Shown in pieces: positions 55,973 through 64,000 of a stretch of 64,000 nt of DNA; position 1 is the stretch's first letter, and each line of letters opens with the position of its first letter. Under the pieces are notes generated by a model that saw only the letters and a list, made by a program, of their open reading frames with translations, was not told where the DNA came from and did no database searches. The translations under genes and the position numbers were made by a program. This DNA is from Celeribacter sp. PS-C1 (GTDB taxonomy: Bacteria > Pseudomonadota > Alphaproteobacteria > Rhodobacterales > Rhodobacteraceae), in NCBI RefSeq assembly GCF_019429625.1, contig NZ_JAHXRW010000008.1, positions 119,177 through 183,176 of the forward strand, read 5' to 3'.

Positions 55973-57184
55973 ATGACCTCCAAGTCCCGCAAATCGCTTT
56001 TGACCCTGATTGTTGGCGCGCTCGTCGTGGCGCTCCTGTTCATCGCCTTTCGCCCGCATCCCGTGGCGGTCGATCTTGCGCCCGTGACCCGAGGACCGAT
56101 GCAGGTGACCATCAATGCCGATGGCAAAACCAAGATCCGCAACCTCTATGAGGTCTCCGCGCCGATTGCCGGCACGGCACTGCGCTCGCCCGTAGAGGAA
56201 GGCGATCCGGTCGAGGCGGGGGTGACCGTGGTGGCCAAGGTCGAACCCATCGCACCCTCGCTGATTGATGCGCGCACCCGCGTGCAATTGGAAGCCGCCG
56301 TGCGCGAGGCCCGTGCCGCCGCCGATCTCGCGGGTGCGCAGTTGCGGCAGGCCGATGAAGAGCTGTCCTATGCCCAAAGCCAATATGAGCGCACCAAAGC
56401 GCTGGTCGCGCGTGGAGTTTCCTCGCTCACCGCGCTCGAAGATGCACAACAACTTCTATCGCTGCGTGTCGCTGCCCGCGATGCCTCCGCCTCGAACGTC
56501 CAGATGGCCGAATCCTCTCTTGCGCGTGCTCAGGCTGCGTTGATCGAACCGGGGGCGTCTATGCAGGCGGGCGAAACCTGCTGCGTCGAGATCACCGCAC
56601 CTGCCACGGGCAAGGTTCTGGCGATCACTCAGGTGTCTGAGCATGCAGTGGCGGTCGGCTCCCCTCTCTTGTCCATCGGTGATGTCGCCGATCTGGAGAT
56701 CGAGGCGGATTTGCTATCCTCCGATGCCGTAGGCCTCGAGATCGGCGCCCGCGCCATGGTCGAACGCTGGGGTGGAACACCCGCGCTTGAGGCCCGGCTC
56801 ATCCGTCTCGCGCCGCGCGCCGACACCCATGTGTCCTCTCTGGGCATCGAAGAGCAACGGGTTTCCGCCGTCTTCGATCTGGTCACCCCACCCGAAGAGC
56901 GCCCCGGCTTGGGCCATCACTATTCCGTTTTCCTGAAAGTCGTGCGTTGGGAGGATGACACCGCCCTGACCATACCGATCTCCGCCATGTTTCGCGACGG
57001 GACCGGCTGGGCCACCTTCGTCGCCGACGGTGGCACAGCGCGTCTGCGCCCCATTGAGATCGGCCATCAATCCGACACCCGTGCCGAGGTTCTGTCTGGT
57101 CTTGAAGAGGGCGAAATGGTCATCCCCCACCCCGCAGACACCGTAGAAGACGGTACGTCGATTGTAGATCGTGCTGCGCTCTAA
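55973..57184 (+). CDS. HlyD-family periplasmic adaptor (membrane fusion protein)
   Basis: 403 residues. One N-terminal membrane anchor (LLTLIVGALVVALLFIAF), lipoyl/barrel halves around a coiled-coil hairpin (EAAVREARAAADLAGAQLRQAD then SQYERTKALVARGVSSLTALEDAQQLL), and the beta-barrel and membrane-proximal domains at the C-terminal end. Adaptor between the FtsX permease and an outer-membrane channel not encoded here (probably TolC). Last gene of the operon. Confidence 0.92.
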   Translation: MTSKSRKSLLTLIVGALVVALLFIAFRPHPVAVDLAPVTRGPMQVTINADGKTKIRNLYEVSAPIAGTALRSPVEEGDPVEAGVTVVAKVEPIAPSLIDARTRVQLEAAVREARAAADLAGAQLRQADEELSYAQSQYERTKALVARGVSSLTALEDAQQLLSLRVAARDASASNVQMAESSLARAQAALIEPGASMQAGETCCVEITAPATGKVLAITQVSEHAVAVGSPLLSIGDVADLEIEADLLSSDAVGLEIGARAMVERWGGTPALEARLIRLAPRADTHVSSLGIEEQRVSAVFDLVTPPEERPGLGHHYSVFLKVVRWEDDTALTIPISAMFRDGTGWATFVADGGTARLRPIEIGHQSDTRAEVLSGLEEGEMVIPHPADTVEDGTSIVDRAAL

Positions 57185-57362
57185 CCTCCCCTATTGAACC
57201 TCGATCTGGCTTAGGGAACCCTCTGCAATCACCCGCGCGGTTCGCACATAGCTTGGGTCACGGCTAAACTTTGAGGACATTCTGTGACAAAGATCGCGGT
57301 ACAGGATGCGGGATAGCCAAGTTTACGGCATCACACCCAAAATCGCGAAAGCTATCGCTTAG

Positions 57363-58370
57363 CTACGCACTTTCACGCGTAACCAGATGACCTAAAAACT
57401 TTTTATCAAGTTTGGTCGTTTCATCGCTTTCAAGCACATCGACGAGATAATTGGCCATCTCCGTCAGGGGCTGGCGATAGGTCGTCAGGCGATAGTTCGG
57501 GCTTCCGGCCTGCGGCACATCATCGAAACCGATCACGGCGATGTCACGCGGAACCTGCAAGTCAAAATGATGGCGCAGCACGTCGATGCACCCGATCGCC
57601 AGCGCATCGTTTTCACATACGATGATATCGGGATAGGCCTCACGCTCGCGCCCCGACAGTTCTTCGGTCAGGGTCTGACCCGCGAGCGCCGGGTCATAGG
57701 CCTCGACCGATATCGTGTCCGGCGTGACGTTGAAATGCGTTTGCCAAAACTCCTGAAATGTCTCCTTGCGCATCAAATGCGCCGACACCGTGCGTGGCCC
57801 CGCGAGATAAAGCGGCCTGCGATAACCTCGCGTCATGACGTACTCCGCGATCTCCTTGGTCGCTGCTGCGTCATCGACCGCGATCGAAATCGTGTTCGGG
57901 TTCTCGGAGGTGCGCGCAAAGATGATAAGCTTTTTAAACCGCCGCGCACTATGCGCCGCCGCCAACACGCTATCATCGAACTGAATCCCGATGAGGATGG
58001 TCGCATCGACCCGCCGCTGGCTCGCGTTGAGCAACGCTGGCCCGGTGTCTTCGCGGTTCAACGTGTTGACCAAAAGCGTGTCCCAACCACGGCTCCGCAA
58101 CGCGCGTGTCAGACGTTCCAGCATCACCAGCTTATGCGGGTTGGTGAAATCATCAATCAACAGCGCGACAAGGTTGGACCGATCCGAAGCCAACGCTGCC
58201 GCACGCAGGTCCGGGACATAGCCAAGCTCTTCCGCAGCGCGCATCACCTTTTCCCGCGTTTTCGGGGAAATCGAGGCATCCTTCTTAAAAGCACGGTTCA
58301 CCGTCCACCGCGACACACCTGCGGCGCGCGCCACGTCATCAGCGGTGATGCTTTCATTCAGGCCGGTCAT
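57363..58370 (-). CDS. LacI-family transcriptional regulator of the inositol locus
   Basis: 335 residues. N-terminal LacI helix-turn-helix ITADDVARAAGVSRWTVNRAFKKDASISPKTREKVMRAAEELGYVP (about 8-53) then a periplasmic-binding-like domain (NLVALLIDDFTNPHK, DATILIGIQFD, VDDAAATKEIAEYVMTRGYRRPLYLAGP). Divergent from iolG; twin TTGCACGCGCGTGCAA sites lie between. Expected to repress the inositol genes and its own, with inositol or a derivative as inducer. Confidence 0.93.
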   Translation of the reverse strand: MTGLNESITADDVARAAGVSRWTVNRAFKKDASISPKTREKVMRAAEELGYVPDLRAAALASDRSNLVALLIDDFTNPHKLVMLERLTRALRSRGWDTLLVNTLNREDTGPALLNASQRRVDATILIGIQFDDSVLAAAHSARRFKKLIIFARTSENPNTISIAVDDAAATKEIAEYVMTRGYRRPLYLAGPRTVSAHLMRKETFQEFWQTHFNVTPDTISVEAYDPALAGQTLTEELSGREREAYPDIIVCENDALAIGCIDVLRHHFDLQVPRDIAVIGFDDVPQAGSPNYRLTTYRQPLTEMANYLVDVLESDETTKLDKKFLGHLVTRESA

Positions 58371-58477
58371 CGTGCGGACAATTCCTCTGTCATCGCTTGC
58401 TTTTATAAGGCATCACCGCCCCCTTCACTAGCTTGGTAGCGGTATCCTAAAGTGAAAATTTCGGGAAAGCACCCCAA

Positions 58478-58517
58478 TTTGCACGCGCGTGCAAATATTT
58501 CTTGCACGCGCGTGCAA
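58478..58517. promoter_or_regulatory. Twin LacI-type operators
   Basis: TTTGCACGCGCGTGCAAA at 58478-58495 and TTGCACGCGCGTGCAA at 58502-58517, perfect palindromes with the central CG typical of LacI-family sites, centres 23 bases apart. They lie between lacI (divergent) and iolG and almost certainly control both. Confidence 0.85.
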
Positions 58518-58581
58518 AGATTGTTTATGAGTCGAGGAGCACTGCGGATGACTGAGTCTCCGCGGATCTGGGAGGATAAAT

Positions 58582-59574
58582 ATGCTGAAAGTTGGATTGC
58601 TCGGTGCGGGACGCATCGGCCAGGTGCATGCCGTTAATATTTCTGGAAATTTGCGTTCAGACCTCGTTGCCGTGTCCGATGTGAACATGCCCGCCGCGGA
58701 AGACCTCGCTGCAAAATTCGGAGCGCAGGCGACCTCGTCTGAGGCGATTATCGCAGACCCCTCTATTAATGCCGTTCTGGTCGCAACCTCGACCGACACC
58801 CATTCGGACCTCATCGAGGCTGCGACGGCGGCCGGTAAAGCCGTGCTCTGCGAGAAACCCGTCGATCTGTCGCTTGAGCGTGCCAAAGCCTGTCTCGCGG
58901 CGGCCAACGCCTCCGGACAACCGGTCATGATCGGTTTCAATCGCCGTTTTGATCCGAACTTCGCCGCACTCAAGGCCTCAAGCCTGAAAGGCGAGATCGG
59001 CAAATCCGAATTGCTCTCGCTGACCTCTTTCGACCCGGCACCACCGCCGGTGTCCTACATCAAAGTGTCGGGCGGCCTGTTCCGCGACATGATGATCCAC
59101 GATTTCGATATGGCCAATTTCCTGATGGGCGAGCGCCCGGTCACGATCCGCGCAGTCGGCAGCTCTGTTGTCGACCCCGAAATCGGCGAGGCCGGGGATG
59201 TCGATACTGCGGTGGTGACCATGACCTATAAAGACGGTCGCATCGCGGTGATTAAAAACAGCCGTCGCGCCGTCTATGGCTACGATCAGCGCGTCGAGCT
59301 TTTGGGCTCTGACGGCCTGCTGCAAGCTCAGAACATGCTCGAGAACACCGTGGTCAAATCCACAGTGGCGGGCGTGAGCTCCGCAAAGCCGACCTATTTT
59401 TTCCTTGAGCGCTACATGCCGGCCTATGCCCTCGAATGGGAGGCCTTCGTCGCCGCCGCGCTCGACCGAACCGAGATGCCGGTCACGCTTGAGGACGGCA
59501 TAGCTGCCCTTGCTATGGCCGAGGCCGCAACCACCTCTGCCAAAACCGGTGAGGCGGTGACCGTCGCCTACTAA
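58582..59574 (+). CDS. iolG: Inositol 2-dehydrogenase
   Basis: 330 residues, GGAGG upstream. Gfo/Idh/MocA fold: GAGRIGQVHA at residues 8-17, EKPVDLS with catalytic Lys92, and RDMMIHDFDMANFL with Asp169 and His173 as the other catalytic residues. Oxidises myo-inositol (or scyllo-inositol) to the inosose with NAD+. First gene behind the LacI operators; a perfect hairpin separates it from the transporter genes. Confidence 0.93.
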   Translation: MLKVGLLGAGRIGQVHAVNISGNLRSDLVAVSDVNMPAAEDLAAKFGAQATSSEAIIADPSINAVLVATSTDTHSDLIEAATAAGKAVLCEKPVDLSLERAKACLAAANASGQPVMIGFNRRFDPNFAALKASSLKGEIGKSELLSLTSFDPAPPPVSYIKVSGGLFRDMMIHDFDMANFLMGERPVTIRAVGSSVVDPEIGEAGDVDTAVVTMTYKDGRIAVIKNSRRAVYGYDQRVELLGSDGLLQAQNMLENTVVKSTVAGVSSAKPTYFFLERYMPAYALEWEAFVAAALDRTEMPVTLEDGIAALAMAEAATTSAKTGEAVTVAY

Positions 59575-59585
59575 TCCACGACTTT

Positions 59586-59646
59586 CCTTTGCGACACGAG
59601 GAGGTGTCGCAAAGGTTTGCGGTCCGACACGGTCCACGCGTCGGAC
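59586..59646 (+). repeat. Two intergenic hairpins between iolG and ibpA
   Basis: CCTTTGCGACAC (59586-97), loop GAGGAG, GTGTCGCAAAGG (59604-15) is a perfect 12-bp hairpin; GTCCGAC (59622-28) / GTCGGAC (59640-46) forms a second. Both sit in the leader of the binding-protein gene. They may terminate or protect and raise the amount of the downstream SBP mRNA relative to iolG. Confidence 0.75.
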
Positions 59647-59696
59647 ATCGAGAGGGCAAAGATGACCCTCATCAAATTTCCTAGGGAGGAAAATTC

Positions 59697-60614
59697 ATGA
59701 AGAAACTTCTTACGACAGCGGCAACTCTTGCGGTGCTGGCCTCGCCTGCTCTGGCGACGGATATCATCGTCATTGCCCATGGCCAGGCAAACGATCCGTT
59801 CTGGTCCGTGGTCAAAAATGGGGCCGCGAAAGCCGGTGAAGACACTGGCGCGAATGTTGATTTCCGCTCGCCCGAGACTTTCGACATGGTGAAAATGAGC
59901 CAGCTCATCGACGCCGCCGTGAACCAAGAGCCAGACGGCATCGTGGTGTCGATCCCCGACGCAGACGCGCTCGGGCCGTCGATCCAACGTGCGGTTGAGG
60001 CCGGCATTCCGGTGATCTCGATGAACTCCGGCTCCGATGTGGCGCATGATCTGGGCGCGCTTTTGCATGTCGGCCAATCCGAATATGACGCGGGCAAAGC
60101 CGCGGGTGCGAAACTCGCCGAAATGGGCGGCACAAAAGGCATCTGCGTCAACCAAGAGGTCGGCAACGTGTCCCTCGATCAGCGTTGCGAAGGCTTTGCC
60201 GAAGGCTTCGGCCATGAGGTCACCGTCATCCCGACCATGAACGATCCGGCGGAGGTCGAATCCAAAGTCCGCGCCGCGCTCGATTCCGATCCGGATGTCG
60301 ACACCGTCCTTGGCCTCGGCGCCTCCTTGGTGGGTGAGCCCGCCGTGGCCGCTGTCGCGGCACTCGGTCGCGAAGACGTGCTCGTCGCCTCTTTCGATCT
60401 TTCCGCAGGTTTCCTGCAGGACGTGGCCGACGGCAAAGCCGCATTCGCGATTGACCAGCAACAATTCCTGCAAGGCTATCTGCCGGTTTCCTTCCTCGCT
60501 CTTCACGCCCAGTTCGGCCTCATGCCGGGTGGCGACGTGGCCTCCGGTCCGAACCTCGTGACCGAAGATGCCGCCGCACAGGTGATCGAGCTGTCCGCTC
60601 AGGGCATCCGTTAA
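59697..60614 (+). CDS. ibpA: Sugar (inositol) ABC transporter substrate-binding protein
   Basis: 305 residues, GGAGG upstream. Signal peptide MKKLLTTAATLAVLASPALA, then a type I periplasmic binding fold (DIIVIAHGQANDPFWSVVKNG, PDADALGPSIQRAVEAGIPVISMNSG, VDTVLGLGASLVGEPAVAAV). Position beside iolG and LacI suggests myo-inositol as ligand, as in IbpA; ribose-type ligands cannot be excluded. A hairpin follows its stop. Confidence 0.88.
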   Translation: MKKLLTTAATLAVLASPALATDIIVIAHGQANDPFWSVVKNGAAKAGEDTGANVDFRSPETFDMVKMSQLIDAAVNQEPDGIVVSIPDADALGPSIQRAVEAGIPVISMNSGSDVAHDLGALLHVGQSEYDAGKAAGAKLAEMGGTKGICVNQEVGNVSLDQRCEGFAEGFGHEVTVIPTMNDPAEVESKVRAALDSDPDVDTVLGLGASLVGEPAVAAVAALGREDVLVASFDLSAGFLQDVADGKAAFAIDQQQFLQGYLPVSFLALHAQFGLMPGGDVASGPNLVTEDAAAQVIELSAQGIR

Positions 60615-60627
60615 CATTTGACACATA

Positions 60628-60651
60628 GGGTCACGCGTTCGCGCGTGACCC
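60628..60651 (+). repeat. Perfect hairpin between ibpA and the permease gene
   Basis: GGGTCACGCG-TTCG-CGCGTGACCC, a 10-bp stem with TTCG loop, 14 bases after the ibpA stop and followed by GTTTCC, not a T-run. Placed between binding protein and permease, it may act as an mRNA stabiliser or partial terminator that favours SBP over membrane components. Confidence 0.75.
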
Positions 60652-60675
60652 GTTTCCGACGGGAGGAGAAGACCA

Positions 60676-61782
60676 ATGGCAAGTGATGCCACCATTGTTC
60701 AGGATGAACGGATTAAAGCCGAGCCGTTAGCAGCCCGGCTCATGAAACGCCCGGAGCTTGGCGCCATCAGCGGTGTCATTCTGGTCACCGTGTTCTTTCT
60801 GATCACCGCTGACAGTTCGATGTTCACCCTGTCCGGGATCATGAACTTCATGACACCGGCCGCGCAGCTCGGCATTCTGGGCATCGCAGCCGCCATGTTG
60901 ATGATCGGCGGCGAGTTCGATCTCTCGATTGGCTCTATGGTCGCCTTCGCGGGCATGATTTTCGGCGTACTGGTTGTGAACCTCGCCTTGCCGCTCTTGG
61001 TGGCCATTCCTCTGACCCTGACTTTTGCCGCCATGGTGGGCGCACTGAACGGCTCCATCGTGATCCGCACCGGATTGCCGTCGTTCATCGTAACGCTCGC
61101 CGGGCTCTTCATCCTGCGGGGCCTCTCGCTTGTCGGGCTCAAGATTTTCACCGGTGGCTCGACCCAGCTGCGCGGCGTGCGCGACGCGGTCGAGGGCGAC
61201 CCGCTGACTAGCCTGTTCTCCGGCGACGCCTTTGGCGGTCTGTTCCTTCGTCTGGGCGAGATGGGGCTGATCGACACCTTCAAATCCGGCACCCCGAAAG
61301 TGCCCGGCATTCCCGTCGAAATCCTCTGGTTCATCGCGATGGCGCTGGTCTGCACCTATGTCTTGCTGCGCACCCCCGTCGGCAACTGGATCTTCGCCAC
61401 CGGCGGCGATGCCAATGCGGCGCAAAATTCCGGCGTTCCCGTGAAATCCGTGCGCATCTCCCTCTTCATGGTCACCGCCATGGCCGCCGCTCTCGTCGCC
61501 ATCATCACCGTGATTGATGCCGGCTCTACCGATGCCCGTCGTGGTTTCATGAAGGAATTCGAGGCGATCATCACCGCCGTGATCGGGGGCTGCCTGCTCA
61601 CCGGGGGCTACGGGTCCGCCATCGGCGCATTCTTTGGTGCGATCATCTTTGGCATGGTCACCATCGGCCTGACCTACACGGATTTCGATCAGGATTGGTT
61701 CCAGGTGTTCCTCGGGGGCATGCTCTTGCTGGCCGTGGTCTTCAACAACGTGATCCGCAAACGTGTAACGGGGGAGCGCTAA
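60676..61782 (+). CDS. iatP: Sugar ABC transporter permease
   Basis: 368 residues with GGGAGGAG upstream. BPD_transp_2 family: about ten hydrophobic segments, including GILGIAAAMLMIGGEFDLSIGS and GLPSFIVTLAGLFILRGLSLV, the family core, and a long cytoplasmic loop. Paired with a single-domain ATPase that starts two bases after its stop. Inositol uptake inferred from context. Confidence 0.9.
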   Translation: MASDATIVQDERIKAEPLAARLMKRPELGAISGVILVTVFFLITADSSMFTLSGIMNFMTPAAQLGILGIAAAMLMIGGEFDLSIGSMVAFAGMIFGVLVVNLALPLLVAIPLTLTFAAMVGALNGSIVIRTGLPSFIVTLAGLFILRGLSLVGLKIFTGGSTQLRGVRDAVEGDPLTSLFSGDAFGGLFLRLGEMGLIDTFKSGTPKVPGIPVEILWFIAMALVCTYVLLRTPVGNWIFATGGDANAAQNSGVPVKSVRISLFMVTAMAAALVAIITVIDAGSTDARRGFMKEFEAIITAVIGGCLLTGGYGSAIGAFFGAIIFGMVTIGLTYTDFDQDWFQVFLGGMLLLAVVFNNVIRKRVTGER

Positions 61783-61783
61783 G

Positions 61784-62605
61784 ATGTCCGCTGATACCAA
61801 ATTCCACCACGGGGATGTCTCCGCAGATGCAAAACCCATCATCCATATGGAAGGCATCAAGAAACACTTTGGAAATGTAATCGCCCTCAATGGCGTGACC
61901 TTCAACGTCCGCCCCGGCGAATGCCATTGCCTTTTGGGCGACAACGGCGCCGGGAAATCGACCTTTATCAAGACCATGTCCGGGGTCCACAAGCCCACCG
62001 CAGGGACCATCACCTTCGAAGACCGTCCCCTGTCCTTTTCCTCCCCGCGCGACGCGATGGAAGCGGGCATCGCGACCGTTTTTCAGGATCTCGCGATGAT
62101 CCCGCTGATGAGTGTGACGCGGAACTTCTTCATGGGCCGCGAACCGACCAAAGGGCGCGGACTTATGAAACGCTTCGACGTCGAGACCGCGAACGAAATC
62201 ACCATGGAAGAAATGCGCAAAATGGGCATCAACCTGCGCGCGCCCGATCAGGCCGTGGGAACACTCTCCGGCGGCGAACGTCAAACTGTTGCCATCGCCC
62301 GCGCGGTCTATTTCGGCGCCAAGGTCCTGATCCTCGACGAACCGACCTCGGCGCTTGGCGTGCGCCAGACCTCGAATGTGCTGTCGACCATCGACCGCGT
62401 GCGCGGCCAAGGCGTGGGCGTGGTGTTCATCTCGCACAACGTCCGCCACGCCATGGCCGTCGGCGACCGTTTTACGGTGCTCAATCGCGGCCAGACACTT
62501 GGCACGGCGAAAAAGGGCGACATCACCTCCTCCGAGCTACAGGACCTGATGGCGGGCGGCCAAGAGCTTGCTGAACTCGAAGGTTCGCTCGGCGGCACGA
62601 TCTGA
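61784..62605 (+). CDS. iatA: Sugar ABC transporter ATPase (single domain)
   Basis: 273 residues. Walker A GDNGAGKST (about residue 52), Q loop FQDLAMIP, signature LSGGERQTVAIARAV, Walker B VLILDEPTSALGV and H in ISHN. One nucleotide-binding domain only, about half the usual size of sugar-uptake ATPases, as in FrcA. Likely forms a homodimer with IatP. Confidence 0.92.
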   Translation: MSADTKFHHGDVSADAKPIIHMEGIKKHFGNVIALNGVTFNVRPGECHCLLGDNGAGKSTFIKTMSGVHKPTAGTITFEDRPLSFSSPRDAMEAGIATVFQDLAMIPLMSVTRNFFMGREPTKGRGLMKRFDVETANEITMEEMRKMGINLRAPDQAVGTLSGGERQTVAIARAVYFGAKVLILDEPTSALGVRQTSNVLSTIDRVRGQGVGVVFISHNVRHAMAVGDRFTVLNRGQTLGTAKKGDITSSELQDLMAGGQELAELEGSLGGTI

Positions 62606-62623
62606 TCACTGGATCGATCTAAA

Positions 62624-62659
62624 GCCTGATATCGGGCCTGATATCGGGCCTGATCCTCG
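62624..62659. repeat. Tandem repeat of a 12-bp unit
   Basis: GCCTGATATCGG at 62624-62635 and 62636-62647, followed by a third, diverged copy (GCCTGATCCTCG, 62648-62659). It lies between the ATPase and the next oxidoreductase gene. Possible slippage product or binding site. Confidence 0.75.
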
Positions 62660-62725
62660 TCTCCTCCAGTGCGGGCGGCATCATCTGAGCCGCCCGCAGA
62701 GAAGACCTCGAAATTGGAGCGTTCC

Positions 62726-63844
62726 ATGGACACACTCATGCCAAAACATCCCTTGGGCGTGGCCCTGATCGGCACAGGCTTTATGGGCAAATGCCACGCG
62801 ATGGCGTGGAACAATGTGGCGACCGTCTATGGCGGCGCTCGTCCGCGTCTCGAACTGGTTTGCGATGCCTCTGACGCCGCCGCACAAACCGCAGCCGACG
62901 CCTTTGGATTTGCGCGCTCCACGACGGATTGGCAGGCAGCCATCACCGATCCGGCGGTCGATGTCGTCTCGATCACCACGCCCAACGGCTTTCATCGCGA
63001 GATGGCGGAGGCAGCTCTGTTGGCGGGCAAACATGTGTGGCTCGAAAAGCCGATGGCCCTCACCCTTGAGGATGCCACCCATATGGCCGAAGTCGCGCGA
63101 AACCACCCGAAGGCAGTCACGCTTCTGGGCTACAACTACCTGCGAAGCCCCGCATTCAAAGCCGCGAAAGACATCGTGCAAAGCGGACAGATCGGCGAAC
63201 TTCTGGCGTTTCGCGGCGTCTATGACGAAGATTACTCAGCGGACCCCACCCTGCCTTGGAGTTGGCGCATGACACATGCGGGCGGTGGTTTGGGCGCGCT
63301 TGGCGATCTGGGCTGTCATCTCGTCAGCCAGATGCTCGCCCTCATGGGACCGGTCGACGAACTGACCGCCATGACCCAGATCGCGGTCCCGACCCGCCCC
63401 TCAGACAGCGGCCCCAAAGCGGTCGAGAATGAAGACAGCGCTTTGGCGCTGATCCGCTTTGCCTCCGGCGCGCACGGCTCTTTTGCGACTTCTCGCGTCG
63501 CACGTGGCCGCAAATGCCGCCTGCAATGGGAGATCCACGGCTCGGAGGGCTCTCTGGTCTTCGATCAGGAGAGGATGAACGAGCTTTGGGTGCATCGTGC
63601 AGGCGAAGCGGGCTTTACCCGTCACCTCACAGGCCCCGCGCAACCCGAATTCGCCGCCTTCTGTCCGGCGCCGGGACATAATTTCGGCTTCAACGAACAA
63701 AAGGTCGTCGAGGCCCGCGACCTCTGCTCCGCGATCTCTGGCGCGCTCAACGCCGGGCCGGATTTCGAACAGGGGCTAACCATCGAACACATCATCCATG
63801 CCATGGCGCGCTCTGAAGGGCGCCCTGTGAAAATCGGCGCTTGA
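62726..63844 (+). CDS. Gfo/Idh/MocA family dehydrogenase (scyllo-inositol-type)
   Basis: 372 residues from the ATG at 62726 with GGAG upstream. [15 protein letters not shown] is the NAD loop, [11 protein letters not shown] holds the catalytic Lys, and [19 protein letters not shown] the substrate-binding segment. A second oxidoreductase of the locus, likely acting on scyllo-inositol or another inositol isomer; not close enough to IolG to be its paralogue with the same substrate. Next gene is iolC. Confidence 0.88.
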   Translation: MDTLMPKHPLGVALIGTGFMGKCHAMAWNNVATVYGGARPRLELVCDASDAAAQTAADAFGFARSTTDWQAAITDPAVDVVSITTPNGFHREMAEAALLAGKHVWLEKPMALTLEDATHMAEVARNHPKAVTLLGYNYLRSPAFKAAKDIVQSGQIGELLAFRGVYDEDYSADPTLPWSWRMTHAGGGLGALGDLGCHLVSQMLALMGPVDELTAMTQIAVPTRPSDSGPKAVENEDSALALIRFASGAHGSFATSRVARGRKCRLQWEIHGSEGSLVFDQERMNELWVHRAGEAGFTRHLTGPAQPEFAAFCPAPGHNFGFNEQKVVEARDLCSAISGALNAGPDFEQGLTIEHIIHAMARSEGRPVKIGA

Positions 63845-63873
63845 ATTGTGGCCTGTGAAAATTGGGAATTGAT

Positions 63874-64000
63874 ATGAAAGACCTTGACGTAATCACCATT
63901 GGACGCGCGGGCGTTGATCTTTATGGCGCACAGATTGGGGGGCGTTTGGAGGACATGGGGTCCTTCGAGAAGTATATCGGTGGCAGCCCGACCAATATTG
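63874..64000 (+). CDS. iolC: 5-dehydro-2-deoxygluconokinase IolC, N-terminal fragment
   Basis: The first 42 codons are present and the gene runs off the right edge. Start ATG at 63874; the protein begins MKDLDVITIGRAGVDLYGAQ and continues to YIGGSPTNI, the PfkB/ribokinase N-terminal signature as seen in IolC. It would phosphorylate 5-dehydro-2-deoxy-D-gluconate in inositol catabolism. Context in the inositol locus makes the call firm for a fragment. Confidence 0.88.
   Translation, partial: MKDLDVITIGRAGVDLYGAQIGGRLEDMGSFEKYIGGSPTNI

Overview
This 64 kb window is a high-GC chromosomal stretch of an alphaproteobacterium of the Rhodobacterales (Roseobacter/Rhodobacter type). The evidence is the irr | fabA-fabB-fabI block, a class I lysyl-tRNA synthetase, the ETC complex I subunit (NDUFS4-type) gene, the TamA/TamB pair, GAAC-N7-type SOS sequences, TTTGCAAA (PccR/RamB-type) operators and a CCTCCGGCGGGAGTATTT-type intergenic repeat. 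I see no insertion sequence, integrase, phage gene or CRISPR array, so it reads as core chromosome with accessory insertions.

Layout. 0-8 kb: 5' end of miaB, a glycosyltransferase-like protein, an FKBP isomerase, a tetR-yciI-tag operon, irr with a tiny exported protein translated from its 3' end, then the unsaturated/saturated fatty acid genes fabA, fabB, fabI. 8-17 kb: a Cys-rich membrane protein, a protease-like membrane protein that has lost catalytic residues, three alpha/beta hydrolases (one with a histidine-rich tail), a TetA-like efflux pump, an acetyl-CoA hydrolase/CoA-transferase behind TTTGCAAA operators, and an M23 peptidase. 17-20.5 kb: a gpsA-ggpP-ggpS operon, best read as a complete glucosylglycerol (osmolyte) pathway. 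20.7-23 kb: three tandem exported Cys-motif proteins. 23.3-24.1 kb: tRNA-Arg(UCU), an NDUFS4-type gene, and a candidate C-rich small RNA. 24.2-29.7 kb: SOS-type uvrB, a membrane-anchored NYN/PIN-like RNase, MscS, and small ABM/rhodanese genes. 30.4-41.5 kb: a stand-alone double PilJ-N sensor, a HugZ-like protein, a large beta-helix protein, CHAD, lysK, TerB, DsbA, dacB, nadD and a MarR-GNAT fusion under an evident autoregulated promoter. 41.5-45.9 kb: an A+T-richer orphan, ettA, then about 1.5 kb without an ordinary gene that holds a compact multi-helix RNA-like element followed by a 31-residue membrane peptide and terminator, plus two related micro-ORFs, and cspA. 46-57 kb: a TPR-methyltransferase, PhnA, tamA-tamB, and a three-gene FtsX-type ABC exporter. 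57.3-64 kb: a myo-inositol locus with a LacI regulator, twin perfect operators, iolG, a sugar ABC transporter, a second dehydrogenase and the start of iolC.

The most unusual material is the structured element at 44.25-44.63 kb and the tandem micro-ORFs beside it. Other points worth a second look are the probable CTG start behind irr, the degenerate site-2 protease, the His-tailed enol-lactonase-like protein, and the hairpins that bracket the inositol-binding-protein gene. All calls come from reading the sequence; no database search was run.
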